From contig NZ_QDDR01000007.1 of NCBI RefSeq assembly GCF_003075525.1, positions 1-64,000 of the forward strand: DNA of 64,000 nt, written 5' to 3'. The notes beneath the pieces were generated by a model. The model made no database searches and had not been told where the DNA came from. It worked only from the letters and a program-made list of their open reading frames with translations. This stretch comes from Pararhodobacter aggregans (GTDB lineage: Bacteria; Pseudomonadota; Alphaproteobacteria; Rhodobacterales; Rhodobacteraceae). The position numbers and the translations under genes are program-made. Of the stretch, positions 42,970 to 53,003 are shown piece by piece; positions within the stretch are counted from its first letter, which is position 1, and every line of letters starts with the position of its first letter.

Positions 42970-44031
42970 TCAGATGCTGTTCGCCTGCCAGCGATCATGG
43001 AAGCCGTAGTAGGACTCGGTCACCCGGCGCATCCAGTCGTCGCCCGCAGCCGCGCGCTCGGTCGCCTGGGCCTCGGCCCAGTCGCGACCGGCGGCGCGGA
43101 TCGCGTCGATCAGGGATTGGTCCATCTCGATGATCTCGATGCCGCGCTCGCGCATCGTCTCCATCGCCGTGAGGTCCGCCGCCGACCATTCGGTCAGGCA
43201 TTCGACAACCGCTTCCCGCGCCGCGATCTCGATCTTGCGCTGGATGGAGGCGTCGAGCTCGTCCCAGACCTCGGCCCGGATCGCCAGTTCGAGGCAGGCG
43301 GCAGGCGCATGGATCCCCGGCACGATCATGTAGGGCGCGGCGTCCTCCAGCCCCATGATGAGGTTCTCGGAGGGTGTCGACCATTCCGCGGCATCGACCC
43401 CGCGACGCTCCAGCATGGTGAAGACTTCGGACGGGCCCACGGTGGTGGCGGCGCCGCCGAAATATTCGTTGAGGATCGTGGCCCAGGCCCCGGCGGTGCG
43501 GAAGCGCACGCCCTGCAGATCCTCGGGGACGCGGATGATCTTGTGCGAATGCCAGACCTCGGACGGGTTGATGCTCAGCAGCATCGAATGCAGGCCCATC
43601 GTCTCGCGGCGGTGTTCCGCCAGCAGCTCCGAGCCGCCGCCGACGAAGTACCAGTTCAGCAATTCCTCGGCCGCCATGCCGCCGGGATGCCCGCCGAAGA
43701 GGCTGTTCACCGGGTCGAGGTTCACCGCCCAGAGCGGCGGCACCATGCCGGCCTCGGCCAGCCCGTCCTGCACCGCCTGATAGGTCTGCAACGGCGGCGC
43801 GATGGTGCCCCCGGCGAAGACCTGGAACGAGAACGACCCGTCGGTGACGATGTCCAGCACCCGCTGGAACGGGCCGACCGACAATTGATACATCTTCGAG
43901 GATTCCGGCACGATATGCGCGGCACGGATCCGGCTGCGCCCCTGGGCCTGCGCCGTGGTGCCCGCGAAGGCGGCGGCGGCCGATCCCAGGGCGGCGGTCT
44001 GGATGAAAGCTCTTCTCGACGGTTTTTCCAT
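42970..44031 (-). CDS. TRAP transporter substrate-binding protein (DctP, TakP-like)
   Basis: 353 aa. N-terminus MEKPSRRAFIQTAALGSAAA contains a twin-arginine-like export signal (SRRAFIQ). The mature protein has the Arg-containing LQGVRFRTAGAWATIL and RGVDAAEWSTPSENLIMGLE then YMIVPGIHAP, the E-W-x2-P pattern of receptors for monocarboxylate and 2-oxo acids. Of two tandem ATGs (ATGACCATG), the inner at 44031 is six bases from GGGAGA. It brings an unknown carboxylate to DctQM. Confidence 0.92.
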   Translation of the reverse strand: MEKPSRRAFIQTAALGSAAAAFAGTTAQAQGRSRIRAAHIVPESSKMYQLSVGPFQRVLDIVTDGSFSFQVFAGGTIAPPLQTYQAVQDGLAEAGMVPPLWAVNLDPVNSLFGGHPGGMAAEELLNWYFVGGGSELLAEHRRETMGLHSMLLSINPSEVWHSHKIIRVPEDLQGVRFRTAGAWATILNEYFGGAATTVGPSEVFTMLERRGVDAAEWSTPSENLIMGLEDAAPYMIVPGIHAPAACLELAIRAEVWDELDASIQRKIEIAAREAVVECLTEWSAADLTAMETMRERGIEIIEMDQSLIDAIRAAGRDWAEAQATERAAAGDDWMRRVTESYYGFHDRWQANSI

Positions 44032-44060
44032 GGTCATTCTCCCGGTTGGTGGTGGTTATT

Positions 44061-45968
<1,908 letters not shown>

Positions 45969-46001
45969 GGTGTCTCCTGGCCTTGTCATTCGGGAGCTTG
46001 G

Positions 46002-46541
46002 TCATTCGCTTGGGCGCGAGAGCGGGTCAGGCGTGTGATAGGCCGCGCGCAGGTAGATCAGCGGCGGCGCCCCGTCGTCGCAGCGCGTGCCGATGACCTG
46101 ACCCAGGAACATCGTGTGCGACCCCAGCCCGATGCATTCGATCAGCTCGCAATCAATGTTGGCCACGGCCGAGGTCAGCGCGGGCGAGCCGGTGACCAGG
46201 CTGTCCCAGTCCTGCGGTGCGAAGCGGATCGCACCCTTCAGCCCGTTCTGGCCGGAAAAGAGCGCCGCCTCGGGCACATGTCCGGCGGCCAGGACACTGA
46301 CGCAGAAGGCGCCGGTCCCCTTGATGACGTCATGCGCCTCGGCCGATTGGTTGACGAAGACGGCCAGCATCGGCGGGGTCGAGGTGACGGCGGTCACCGC
46401 CGTGACGGTGAGCCCGCGGCGATCCTCGCCCCTGCCGGTGGCGATGATCGAGACGCCACCGGCGAGATTGCGCATCGCCGCGCGGAAGGCCTCGGCCGAG
46501 ACAGGCTCGGAGCGGCCCTGAAGGGGTCGTACCAAAGTCAT
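46002..46541 (-). CDS. Flavin reductase (HpaC-like, NAD(P)H:FMN)
   Basis: 179 aa. FRAAMRNLAGGVSIIATG then GLTVTAVTAVTSTPPMLAVF and GAFCVSVLAAGHVPEAALFS are hallmarks of the flavin-reductase-like FMN-binding family; C-terminal GSHTMFLGQVIG follows. It supplies reduced FMN to a two-component monooxygenase, most likely the luciferase-like oxygenase two genes upstream. A strong hairpin lies just before it. Confidence 0.94.
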   Translation of the reverse strand: MTLVRPLQGRSEPVSAEAFRAAMRNLAGGVSIIATGRGEDRRGLTVTAVTAVTSTPPMLAVFVNQSAEAHDVIKGTGAFCVSVLAAGHVPEAALFSGQNGLKGAIRFAPQDWDSLVTGSPALTSAVANIDCELIECIGLGSHTMFLGQVIGTRCDDGAPPLIYLRAAYHTPDPLSRPSE

Positions 46542-46556
46542 GATGGGATCCTCTGC

Positions 46557-46581
46557 GGCCTTCGCGGGATCCGCGAAGGCC
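46557..46581 (-). other. Perfect intercistronic hairpin
   Basis: GGCCTTCGCGG, loop GAT, CCGCGAAGGCC: an 11-bp perfect stem in the 54-base gap between the crotonase and flavin reductase genes. No T-run follows, so it is more likely an mRNA-stabilising or processing element than a terminator. Confidence 0.6.
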
Positions 46582-46595
46582 GACGGGTGCCGGGG

Positions 46596-47366
46596 TTATT
46601 CGGCGTAGCGCTTCTTCTTGGCGGCGAAGGCGGCAGCGGCCTCGCGCCGTCCGGGCAGATCGAAGGTCAGCGCCTCAAGCGCCAGCCCGATGTCGAGGCC
46701 CAGCTGGACCTGATCCTTGATCAGCTTGTTGACCGCGTATTTGGTCCATTTGATCGCTTCCGGCGGGCCCGAGGCCAGGAGTTCGGCGTAGCGGATCGCC
46801 TCGTCCAGCACCGTGCCCTCGGGAACCAGCTTGGTGACCATGCCGAATTGCAGGGCCTCCTCGGCCGAGAGGAACGCGCCGGTCATCAGGTAATGCTTGG
46901 CCCGGATCGGCCCCATCAGCATCGGCCAGATGACCTGCCCGCCATCGCCCGCCACCACGCCCGCATTCACATGGGTATCGGCGAAGCGCGCGCTGGGCTG
47001 GGCGAAGACCGCATCGCAATAAAGCGCCAGCGTCGCCCCCAGACCCACGGCCACGCCATTGACCGCCGCGATGATCGGCACTTCCAGCTCAAGAATGTTG
47101 CGCACGATATGCCGCCCGCCCCGGGTGACCGAGGGCATGCCGGTATCGACCGCCTTCTGGTCCCCGCCCGAGCAAAAGCCGCGCCCGGCGCCAGTCAGCA
47201 CCACCGCCTTGACCGAAGGGTCCAGGTCGAGGTCGTAAAGCGCCAGCTCGATCTCCTCGTGCATCTGCCAGTTGATGGCATTGAGGATCTCGGGACGGTT
47301 CAGGGTCAGCACCGCCACGCCGTCGCTGCGGTGCTCGATGGTGATGAATTCGGGTTCCTTACGCAT
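46596..47366 (-). CDS. Crotonase-fold protein lacking the two hydratase glutamates
   Basis: 256 aa. The CoA-binding oxyanion motif GRGFCSGGDQKAVD and AVNGVAVGLGATLALYCDAV are intact. At the first catalytic Glu position of hydratases (FGQPEI-type) this protein reads FADTHVNAGVV, and at the second (AMEM-type) it reads AKHYLM. It may therefore catalyse a crotonase reaction other than simple hydration (hydrolysis, retro-Claisen, isomerisation). Overlaps the oxygenase gene by eight bases. Confidence 0.88.
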   Translation of the reverse strand: MRKEPEFITIEHRSDGVAVLTLNRPEILNAINWQMHEEIELALYDLDLDPSVKAVVLTGAGRGFCSGGDQKAVDTGMPSVTRGGRHIVRNILELEVPIIAAVNGVAVGLGATLALYCDAVFAQPSARFADTHVNAGVVAGDGGQVIWPMLMGPIRAKHYLMTGAFLSAEEALQFGMVTKLVPEGTVLDEAIRYAELLASGPPEAIKWTKYAVNKLIKDQVQLGLDIGLALEALTFDLPGRREAAAAFAAKKKRYAE

Positions 47367-48486
47367 CGCGCATCCCCCGGATGGTGTTGAGGATCTCGTC
47401 GGTCGGCCGCACCACGTTGTTGCGGTCGTTGAAATGCGGGATGATGTATTTGCCCACCATGTCGATGGCGTCCATGATCATCTCATGCGGGACGGAATCG
47501 AGGTGGAACAGCACCTCGTCCACGCCCATGTCGACGATCCGCTCCAGCTGCCGGATCACCGTATCGGGGCTGCCGCAGAGCGTGGTCCCGGAGTCGTTGA
47601 CCAGATAATCCCAGTCGGTCGCCGCACGCTGCAGCCCTTCCAGCCCCTCGGAGAAGTAATTGTAATCGTCGGCGATCTTGGCCAGCCGCGGATAGGCGTC
47701 GGTCGAGATCCTGGCGTAGTTCATCAGCGGTTCGGCGTAATTGTCCTTTGCCTCCTGATCGGTCTTGCCGATGCCCAGAAACAGCGGAATGCCAAGGCTG
47801 GGACGGGTCAGCGGCCCGTTTTCGTCGCGCTTCCAATTGTCCTTGTAGAGGGCGATGTATTCCGCCTGCTTCTCCCAGCCCGAATAGAAATTGTTCGACA
47901 GGCAGGCCATGCCCTGTTCGGCGGCATAGACGTGGCTGCGGGGGCTGGTCGCGGCGATGCCCATGATCGGATAGGGCTTTTGCAGCGGCTTCGGCACCAG
48001 CATGCGCGGCGGGACGTTGTAATGCTTGCCGCTGAACTTGAAGATGTCCTTCGACATCGCCTCCTTCATCAGCGCCAGCCCCTCTTCCATCTGCGAGAGG
48101 GTCTCGGCCGCCTCGACGTTGAAGGCCCGCATGGCGATGGTGGTGTTCGAGCGACCGGCGAAGAATTCCATCCGTCCGTTCGACAGGATGTCGGTGACCG
48201 CCAGCCGCTCGGCCGAGCGCAGGGCGTGGTTGAAGTTCTTGGGCATCAGCGTGACCGCCGGGCGCAACCGGATGCGCGAGGTCTTCGCCGCCAGATAGCC
48301 ATAGACCACCTCGGGCGCCGAGCTGGAAATGCCGCCCAGCGCCACATGCTGTTCCGAGAGCGAGACGAAGTCGAAGCCCATCTTCTCGGCGAAGACCGCC
48401 TCGTCGACCAGTTCATGCAGCCGCCGCGCGTAGCTATGGCCGACCTGCGTCTCCTGCTCTGACCAGAAACCGAATTTTAGCGTCAT
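47359..48486 (-). CDS. Luciferase-like (LLM) flavin-dependent monooxygenase
   Basis: 375 aa TIM-barrel bacterial-luciferase family. FVSLSEQHVALGGISSSAPE, RIRLRPAVTLMPKNFNHALR, NGRMEFFAGRSNTTIAMRAF and CGSPDTVIRQLERIVDMGVD are characteristic. These enzymes use FMNH2 and oxygen to oxidise diverse substrates (alkanes, sulfonates, cyclic ketones); partner flavin reductase is in the same operon. The starting ATG at 48486 is preceded by an inverted repeat at 48495-48517. First gene of the presumed operon. Confidence 0.93.
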   Translation of the reverse strand: MTLKFGFWSEQETQVGHSYARRLHELVDEAVFAEKMGFDFVSLSEQHVALGGISSSAPEVVYGYLAAKTSRIRLRPAVTLMPKNFNHALRSAERLAVTDILSNGRMEFFAGRSNTTIAMRAFNVEAAETLSQMEEGLALMKEAMSKDIFKFSGKHYNVPPRMLVPKPLQKPYPIMGIAATSPRSHVYAAEQGMACLSNNFYSGWEKQAEYIALYKDNWKRDENGPLTRPSLGIPLFLGIGKTDQEAKDNYAEPLMNYARISTDAYPRLAKIADDYNYFSEGLEGLQRAATDWDYLVNDSGTTLCGSPDTVIRQLERIVDMGVDEVLFHLDSVPHEMIMDAIDMVGKYIIPHFNDRNNVVRPTDEILNTIRGMRDA

Positions 48487-48494
48487 GGCACACC

Positions 48495-48517
48495 TTCCAA
48501 GCGTTATTCCCTTGGAA
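48495..48517. promoter_or_regulatory. TTCCAAG-N9-CTTGGAA palindrome upstream of the LLM gene
   Basis: Perfect 7-bp arms (48495-48501, 48511-48517) with a nine-base spacer directly upstream of the start codon of the first operon gene. The arrangement looks like an operator for a local regulator (AraC at 48.7 or Lrp at 51.3 kb), though neither family is known to need this exact pattern. Confidence 0.55.
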
Positions 48518-48639
48518 AGATGCTACGCCCGAGCGCGCCGCAGGTGCTGCCGAACTGCCCGCCGGACCGGACGGGCCGCAGCACAAAAAAGGGCCGGGCG
48601 CGGGGGGTCGAGTGGATTGTACCGGGGCCCCGGAACAGG

Positions 48640-48663
48640 CCTGCGGCAGGGCCTGCGGCAGGG
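48640..48663. repeat. Tandem 12-bp palindromic repeat
   Basis: CCTGCGGCAGGG occurs twice in a row (48640-48651, 48652-48663); each unit contains the palindrome CCTGC-G-GCAGG. It lies in the 243-bp gap between the AraC gene and the LLM operon, near where the AraC transcript should end. Confidence 0.5.
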
Positions 48664-48729
48664 CGAATCGGCCGGTCGGGACCGCGGCTCGTGACGGAAA
48701 GAACAGGGGTCAGTCGGGGGCGCCGTGCC

Positions 48730-49614
48730 TCAGGCGAAAGGCGTGCTGCCGCCCAGTTCGCCGGTCGCCTCGATGCGCCGCAGGTAGCGACGCGGGGAAT
48801 CGCCGAACACCTTCTTGAACATGGTGATGAAGGCGCTGGTCGATTCGTAGCCCAGATCCTGGGCGATGATCTGCACGCTGCTGCCCGCCGACAACCGCTC
48901 CAGCGCGACCAGCCCGTGCAGCTGGCGCCGCCACTGGCCGAAGGTCAGCCCGGTCTCGCGCACCACCCAGCGGGCGAAGCTGCGCTCGCTCATCGCCAGT
49001 TCGGCCGCCCATTCCGCCACCGTCCGCCGGTCGGCGGGATCGGCGAGCAGATGCTCGGCCACCGCCAGCAGCCGCGGATCGGACGAGATCGGCAGATGCT
49101 GGTCGCTGGTCGGCGCCTTGGCGAATTCATCCATCAATACCTGCGCCAGACGGCCCGAAGGGCTGTCCGGCGTGTAGCGGACCGAGCGCTGGGTCAGCGC
49201 CTCGGTGATGACCCGCATCAGGGGCGTCACACCCAGCGTGCAGCATTTCCGCGGCAGGCCCGAGACCTCGCCATCGACAAAGACGCAGATCACACTGCCA
49301 TTGGGCGAGACGGAATTGGAATGGGCGATGCCACCCGGCACCCAGAAGGCGCCGAAGGTCGGCACCATCCAGATCCCGTTCTCGACCCGGCAGGTGACCG
49401 AGCCGTTTTCGGCGATGACCAGCTGGCCCTTGCGATGGCTGTGCAGCGGCAATTCGTCATCGGCCGGACCGCGCCCCAGACGGATGGCGAAAACCGGGGT
49501 GTCGATGCGGTCGGGGTCGACATTGGGATAGCTGAGGGTGAGCGCCGGGTTGCGCTCTCGCAGGGACCAGACATGATTCTCATGCTCGATCTCCTGTTGC
49601 TGGTAGCTGTCCAT
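48730..49614 (-). CDS. AraC family transcriptional regulator
   Basis: 294 aa. N-terminal cupin-like sensory domain (ELPLHSHRKGQLVIAENG, MVPTFGAFWVPGGIAHSNSV) and C-terminal double helix-turn-helix (TVAEWAAELAMSERSFARWV; SVQIIAQDLGYESTSAFITM, FKKVFGDSPRRYLR). Likely activates the neighbouring catabolic operon when its substrate is present. It is on the same strand as that operon, so control of its own and adjacent promoters is plausible. Confidence 0.92.
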   Translation of the reverse strand: MDSYQQQEIEHENHVWSLRERNPALTLSYPNVDPDRIDTPVFAIRLGRGPADDELPLHSHRKGQLVIAENGSVTCRVENGIWMVPTFGAFWVPGGIAHSNSVSPNGSVICVFVDGEVSGLPRKCCTLGVTPLMRVITEALTQRSVRYTPDSPSGRLAQVLMDEFAKAPTSDQHLPISSDPRLLAVAEHLLADPADRRTVAEWAAELAMSERSFARWVVRETGLTFGQWRRQLHGLVALERLSAGSSVQIIAQDLGYESTSAFITMFKKVFGDSPRRYLRRIEATGELGGSTPFA

Positions 49615-49726
49615 CGGGCGACCTCCGAAGGTTGGCCTAGGGGACGCGTCCTCTGCCGCTGCGCCCCTCCTTGTAGCACAGGCAGGCCCGGTCGGTCGAT
49701 CATCCGCCGCGCGCGGCCTCGCCCGA

Positions 49727-50485
49727 TCAGGCCCTCGCCGTGAAATCCGCCAGGATCAGCCCGGCAATGGCCGTCAGACAGGCGGCGCCGATCCCGGCGC
49801 TGGCACCGCGGGCGTCGCCCAGAATGCCGTTGGGGCTGACCGCGGGCAGACCGTCGCGCCACATGACCTCCAGCTCGGCCCGGGTCATCAGGCCCGGGCG
49901 CCCGGCCTCGATCCGCGAGGGGCGCACCGCTTCGGGCCTGATATGCAGCATGAGCGAGGTTTCGGCGATATCGGCGTGCCCGCCGACGCTGGCAGCGGAT
50001 CCCCCGGCGGCGGCGACCGCCTCGGCCCAGCAGGTGAGCCAGGCGGTCGCGTCGGTAAAGGCCTCGACCCGCGCCCCGGGCACCGCCTGCCGCAACCCCG
50101 GCAGGGCGTTTTCCAGCACCGGGAAATTGCCGACATGCCCGGAATAGAAGAAGATTTCCGTGATGCCGTGCCGCAGCAGGCTGGTGCAATAGTCGCGGCA
50201 GATCGCGGTGAACGTGGCCTCGGACAAGGAGATCGTGCCGCTGAACGCAAGGTGATGGCTGGAACAGCCCACGGCGATGCTCGGCGCGATGAAGGCACCG
50301 CCCAGCCCCTTGGCGATCAGCGGCGCCAGCGCCTCGGCATGGTCGGTATCCATGCGCAGCGCCATATGCGGGCCGTGCTGCTCGATGGCGCCGCAGGGCA
50401 CCAGCGCCCGGGTGCAACCGGCAGCGATCGCCGCGGCAATCTCGGGCGAGGTCAGGCGTTCGAGAAAATGGACCGGCGCCTCCAT
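49727..50485 (-). CDS. Creatininase family amidohydrolase
   Basis: 252 aa. Metal ligands of the family are visible: Glu/His in AIEQHGPHMALRMDTDHAEA, His in FFYSGHVGNFPVL and a Glu in GGHADIAETSLMLHI. Members include creatininase, the deazaflavin-pathway enzyme ArfB and the mycofactocin peptidase MftE, so hydrolysis of a cyclic amide or peptide-like bond is expected but the substrate is not determinable. Followed after the AraC gene by the LLM operon. Confidence 0.9.
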   Translation of the reverse strand: MEAPVHFLERLTSPEIAAAIAAGCTRALVPCGAIEQHGPHMALRMDTDHAEALAPLIAKGLGGAFIAPSIAVGCSSHHLAFSGTISLSEATFTAICRDYCTSLLRHGITEIFFYSGHVGNFPVLENALPGLRQAVPGARVEAFTDATAWLTCWAEAVAAAGGSAASVGGHADIAETSLMLHIRPEAVRPSRIEAGRPGLMTRAELEVMWRDGLPAVSPNGILGDARGASAGIGAACLTAIAGLILADFTARA

Positions 50486-50488
50486 GGC

Positions 50489-51262
50489 TCAGACCCTGTC
50501 CCTGGCGAGGAACCGCGCCCGCGCCTCGACCGCCGCCGGCCGGTTGAGGATCTTGCGGAACTCGGTCAGCGTCCGGCGGCGCATCGCCTCGGCCTCGGCG
50601 GGATCTGCGCCCTGCACCGCGCGTTTCATGATCCCCAGGATCAGCGGATCCTTCGCCGCCAGCCCCGTCGCCGCCTCGGTGGCGCGGGCCAGGACCAAGG
50701 CATCGGGAACCACGCTTTGCGCCAGCCCCAGCGCCCGCGCCTCGGGCGCGGTCAGGAAACGCCCGCTCGACAACAGGTCGAAGGCCGCCTGCCGCCCGAG
50801 GATCGCCACCGCGCGGCGGATCCCGGTGATGGCGGGCATCAGGCCGTTGTTGATCTCGGGAAAGCCGAACCTCGCCCCCTCGCCCGCGATCACCACATCG
50901 CCCATCAGTGCCAGTTCCAGCCCGCCCCCGGCGGCATAGCCCCGGATTGCGACGACGATGGCCGAGGGATAGGCGCCCAGCGCCAGCAGCATGTGGTGGA
51001 ATTTCTCCATCCGGGCGAGGGCGTGGTCAGGCTCGGTCCCGTCCAGCTCCCTGATGTCGCCGCCCGCGCAGAAGAAGCGCTCGCCCTCGGCGGACAGCAG
51101 GACGACAGGCGGCTCGGACCGCTGGGCGAGGTCACGGAAGGTGGCGGTGATCGCCGCGATCAGGTCGCTGGTCAGGGCATTGGCGGGCGGACGGTCGAGG
51201 GTCAGCGCGGTCAGCCGGGGCGACAGGTCCTCGACCCGCAGGGAGGGGTGCTGGGCATTCAT
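50489..51262 (-). CDS. Enoyl-CoA hydratase/isomerase family protein
   Basis: 257 aa crotonase. Oxyanion hole ERFFCAGGDIRELDG and IRGYAAGGGLELALMGDVVI; the first catalytic Glu is kept (ARFGFPEINNGLMP), while the second position reads AAFDLLSSG (Asp instead of Glu). This fits a hydratase or isomerase. Three bases separate it from the creatininase-family gene, so they are co-transcribed. Confidence 0.9.
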   Translation of the reverse strand: MNAQHPSLRVEDLSPRLTALTLDRPPANALTSDLIAAITATFRDLAQRSEPPVVLLSAEGERFFCAGGDIRELDGTEPDHALARMEKFHHMLLALGAYPSAIVVAIRGYAAGGGLELALMGDVVIAGEGARFGFPEINNGLMPAITGIRRAVAILGRQAAFDLLSSGRFLTAPEARALGLAQSVVPDALVLARATEAATGLAAKDPLILGIMKRAVQGADPAEAEAMRRRTLTEFRKILNRPAAVEARARFLARDRV

Positions 51263-51268
51263 GGCGGA

Positions 51269-51790
51269 TCAATAGGCCGCGCGCGGGTAGCTGTCCGATA
51301 CCATGGTCAGATCGGCCGCGGTGCGATGGATCGGCAGCGCGGTCTTGTGACGCTGCTTGCGCAGGACGATATCGGTCTTCACCTGCTCCACCCCCTCGAT
51401 CCGCGAGACGCGGGCGGTGGCGAAACGCTCCAGCGCGTCGATATCGCGCATCATGACCCGCAGCACATAATCGAAATCGGACATGAGATAGAGCTCCATC
51501 ACCTCGTCCATGTCGCTGATCGCGGCGGCGAAGCGCTCCACCACATCGGTGCTGTGCCGCGACAGCCGCACCCGGACGAAGGCATTGACGCTCAGCCCCA
51601 GCGCCTGCGGGTTCAGCAGCGCCACGCGCCGCTCGATCACGCCGTTCTGTTCCAGGAATTTCACCCGCGACAGGCAGGGCGAGGGCGACAGGTGAATGCG
51701 CGAGGCCAGTTCGACATTGGTCAGCGATGCGTCTTGCTGAAGCTGGTTCAGGATACGGATGTTGGTGGCATCCAATGGCACGGCTGTCAT
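51269..51790 (-). CDS. Lrp/AsnC family regulator
   Basis: 173 aa. Helix-turn-helix LDATNIRILNQLQQDASLTN and VELASRIHLSPSPCLSRVKF, then RAM domain (EVMELYLMSDFDYVLRVMMR). Six bases before the crotonase gene; it may be the first gene of an operon with crotonase and creatininase and control both. The 250 bp upstream are AT-richer near 51.88-51.95 kb and probably hold its promoter. Confidence 0.92.
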   Translation of the reverse strand: MTAVPLDATNIRILNQLQQDASLTNVELASRIHLSPSPCLSRVKFLEQNGVIERRVALLNPQALGLSVNAFVRVRLSRHSTDVVERFAAAISDMDEVMELYLMSDFDYVLRVMMRDIDALERFATARVSRIEGVEQVKTDIVLRKQRHKTALPIHRTAADLTMVSDSYPRAAY

Positions 51791-52040
51791 GGCGTCATTC
51801 CCCGATGATGGTGGACCCTTGCGCCCCTGTCATTCGGCCCCGGCGAGGGGCTGGCGGGCGCTTCCCTTGGGCTTGTCGTGAAAATGTAACATCGAAGATG
51901 CGGCATTGGATTATGCCAACGCGGACAAAAAAGTGCTAAAAACTGCCATTCCCGCCGCAGCTGGCACCGGACGCCGAAGCGCCGCGCGCCCTGAGGCCGC
52001 GCACGGGTCTCGAAGGGGAATCGGGCGGGCGTCGGCGGGG

Positions 52041-52757
52041 TCAGCCCCGCAGCGCCATCACCCGTGCATAGAGGTCATCGACATAGGGATCGCTGACGCC
52101 CAGCCCCGCCAGCTGTGCCCGCGTACCCGCCAGATAATCGAAATTGCTGCCCAGAAAGCCCGAGGCCGAGGCGATCATCCGCGCCTTTTCCGCCATCGGG
52201 ATGCCGGTGACGATATGTTCGGTCCCGTGGTCGGCGACGAAGCCCAGAGCCTCGATCGGCCCCGGTCCGGTCTCCAGCGGCAGCATCACCGGGCGATAGG
52301 CCGGCGCGATCATCTCGCGCCGCCAGAGCACGAAGGTCTCGCCGTCCAGCACCGCGGCGTCGATGCGAAAGGCCAGCCCCTCGCAGCCCGCCCCCTCGTC
52401 CAGCGCCAGTTGCAGCCCCGGCTGCGCCGCCGAGCCCCGGCCGCCCTGATCGACCAGGCAGAAGCTGCGGGCATAGACCGGGGTGAAGGCACGGCGCACC
52501 TCGGTAAAGTCGACGCCCGGGTCCCACATCAGCGAACCATAGGCGAAAACCCACAGATCCCGCCCGCGCCGTTCCTGCAGAAAGGCCGCCCGCGCCGCCT
52601 CGCGCTGGTCGTCCGGCGTGCGCCAGTCGGCGGGCATCCCCGCCGCCACCGCCCGCGCGTCGAAATCCGCCACGTCCAGGGTGCGGAACACACTCTCCGC
52701 GGCGGGGCGGATCTTGCCCCTGAGGCCGGGGTGGTGGCGATAGGGATCGTCGGACAT
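52041..52757 (-). CDS. chaC: Glutathione-specific gamma-glutamylcyclotransferase (ChaC)
   Basis: 238 aa. WVFAYGSLMWDPGVDFTEVR is the substrate-binding P-loop-like turn, YARSFCLVDQGGRGSAAQPG follows, and LDEGAGCEGLAFRI carries the likely catalytic Glu. ChaC enzymes break glutathione to 5-oxoproline and Cys-Gly. Starts at ATG 52757. A cluster of palindromic repeats lies upstream of it. Confidence 0.92.
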   Translation of the reverse strand: MSDDPYRHHPGLRGKIRPAAESVFRTLDVADFDARAVAAGMPADWRTPDDQREAARAAFLQERRGRDLWVFAYGSLMWDPGVDFTEVRRAFTPVYARSFCLVDQGGRGSAAQPGLQLALDEGAGCEGLAFRIDAAVLDGETFVLWRREMIAPAYRPVMLPLETGPGPIEALGFVADHGTEHIVTGIPMAEKARMIASASGFLGSNFDYLAGTRAQLAGLGVSDPYVDDLYARVMALRG

Positions 52758-52833
52758 GAGGCCTCGCTTCTGGACCCCGCCAGCAAGCCACCCGGGGCGG
52801 CCAAGGTCAACCGACCCCTCTGTGCGCCACCCC

Positions 52834-52857
52834 GGAGGCTGCGTGCTTGCACGCACC
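52834..52857 (+). repeat. GTAG-type palindromic repeat, degenerate copy (cluster member 1)
   Basis: GGAGGCTGCGTGC TT GCACGCACC: the hairpin is intact but the tip reads GGAGG instead of GTAGG. First of five copies between chaC and the monooxygenase gene. Confidence 0.6.
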
Positions 52858-52901
52858 ATCGCCGCCGCGGACGCGCCAATCTCACGTCCTCCCCACCTCC
52901 C

Positions 52902-52925
52902 GTGGGGCGCGTGCCCGCACGCTCC
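52902..52925 (+). repeat. GTAG-type palindromic repeat, degenerate copy (cluster member 2)
   Basis: GTGGGGCGCGTGC CC GCACGCTCC: recognisable arms with one mismatch, tip altered to GTGG. Confidence 0.5.
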
Positions 52926-52932
52926 ATCCCCC

Positions 52933-52955
52933 GTAGGATGGGATTTCATCCAACC
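52933..52955 (+). repeat. GTAG-tipped palindromic repeat (cluster member 3)
   Basis: GTAGGATGGGATTTCATCCA plus AC: the TGGGAT/ATCCA arms around TTTC. Same subfamily as member 5. Confidence 0.6.
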
Positions 52956-52967
52956 CGGCGCCGCCCC

Positions 52968-52991
52968 GTAGGGTGCGTGCTCGCACGCACC
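52968..52991 (+). repeat. GTAG-tipped palindromic repeat (cluster member 4)
   Basis: GTAGGGTGCGTGC TC GCACGCACC, a perfect hairpin identical over its length to the copy at 55608-55631. Confidence 0.75.
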
Positions 52992-53003
52992 GTCCCCCGC
53001 CCC

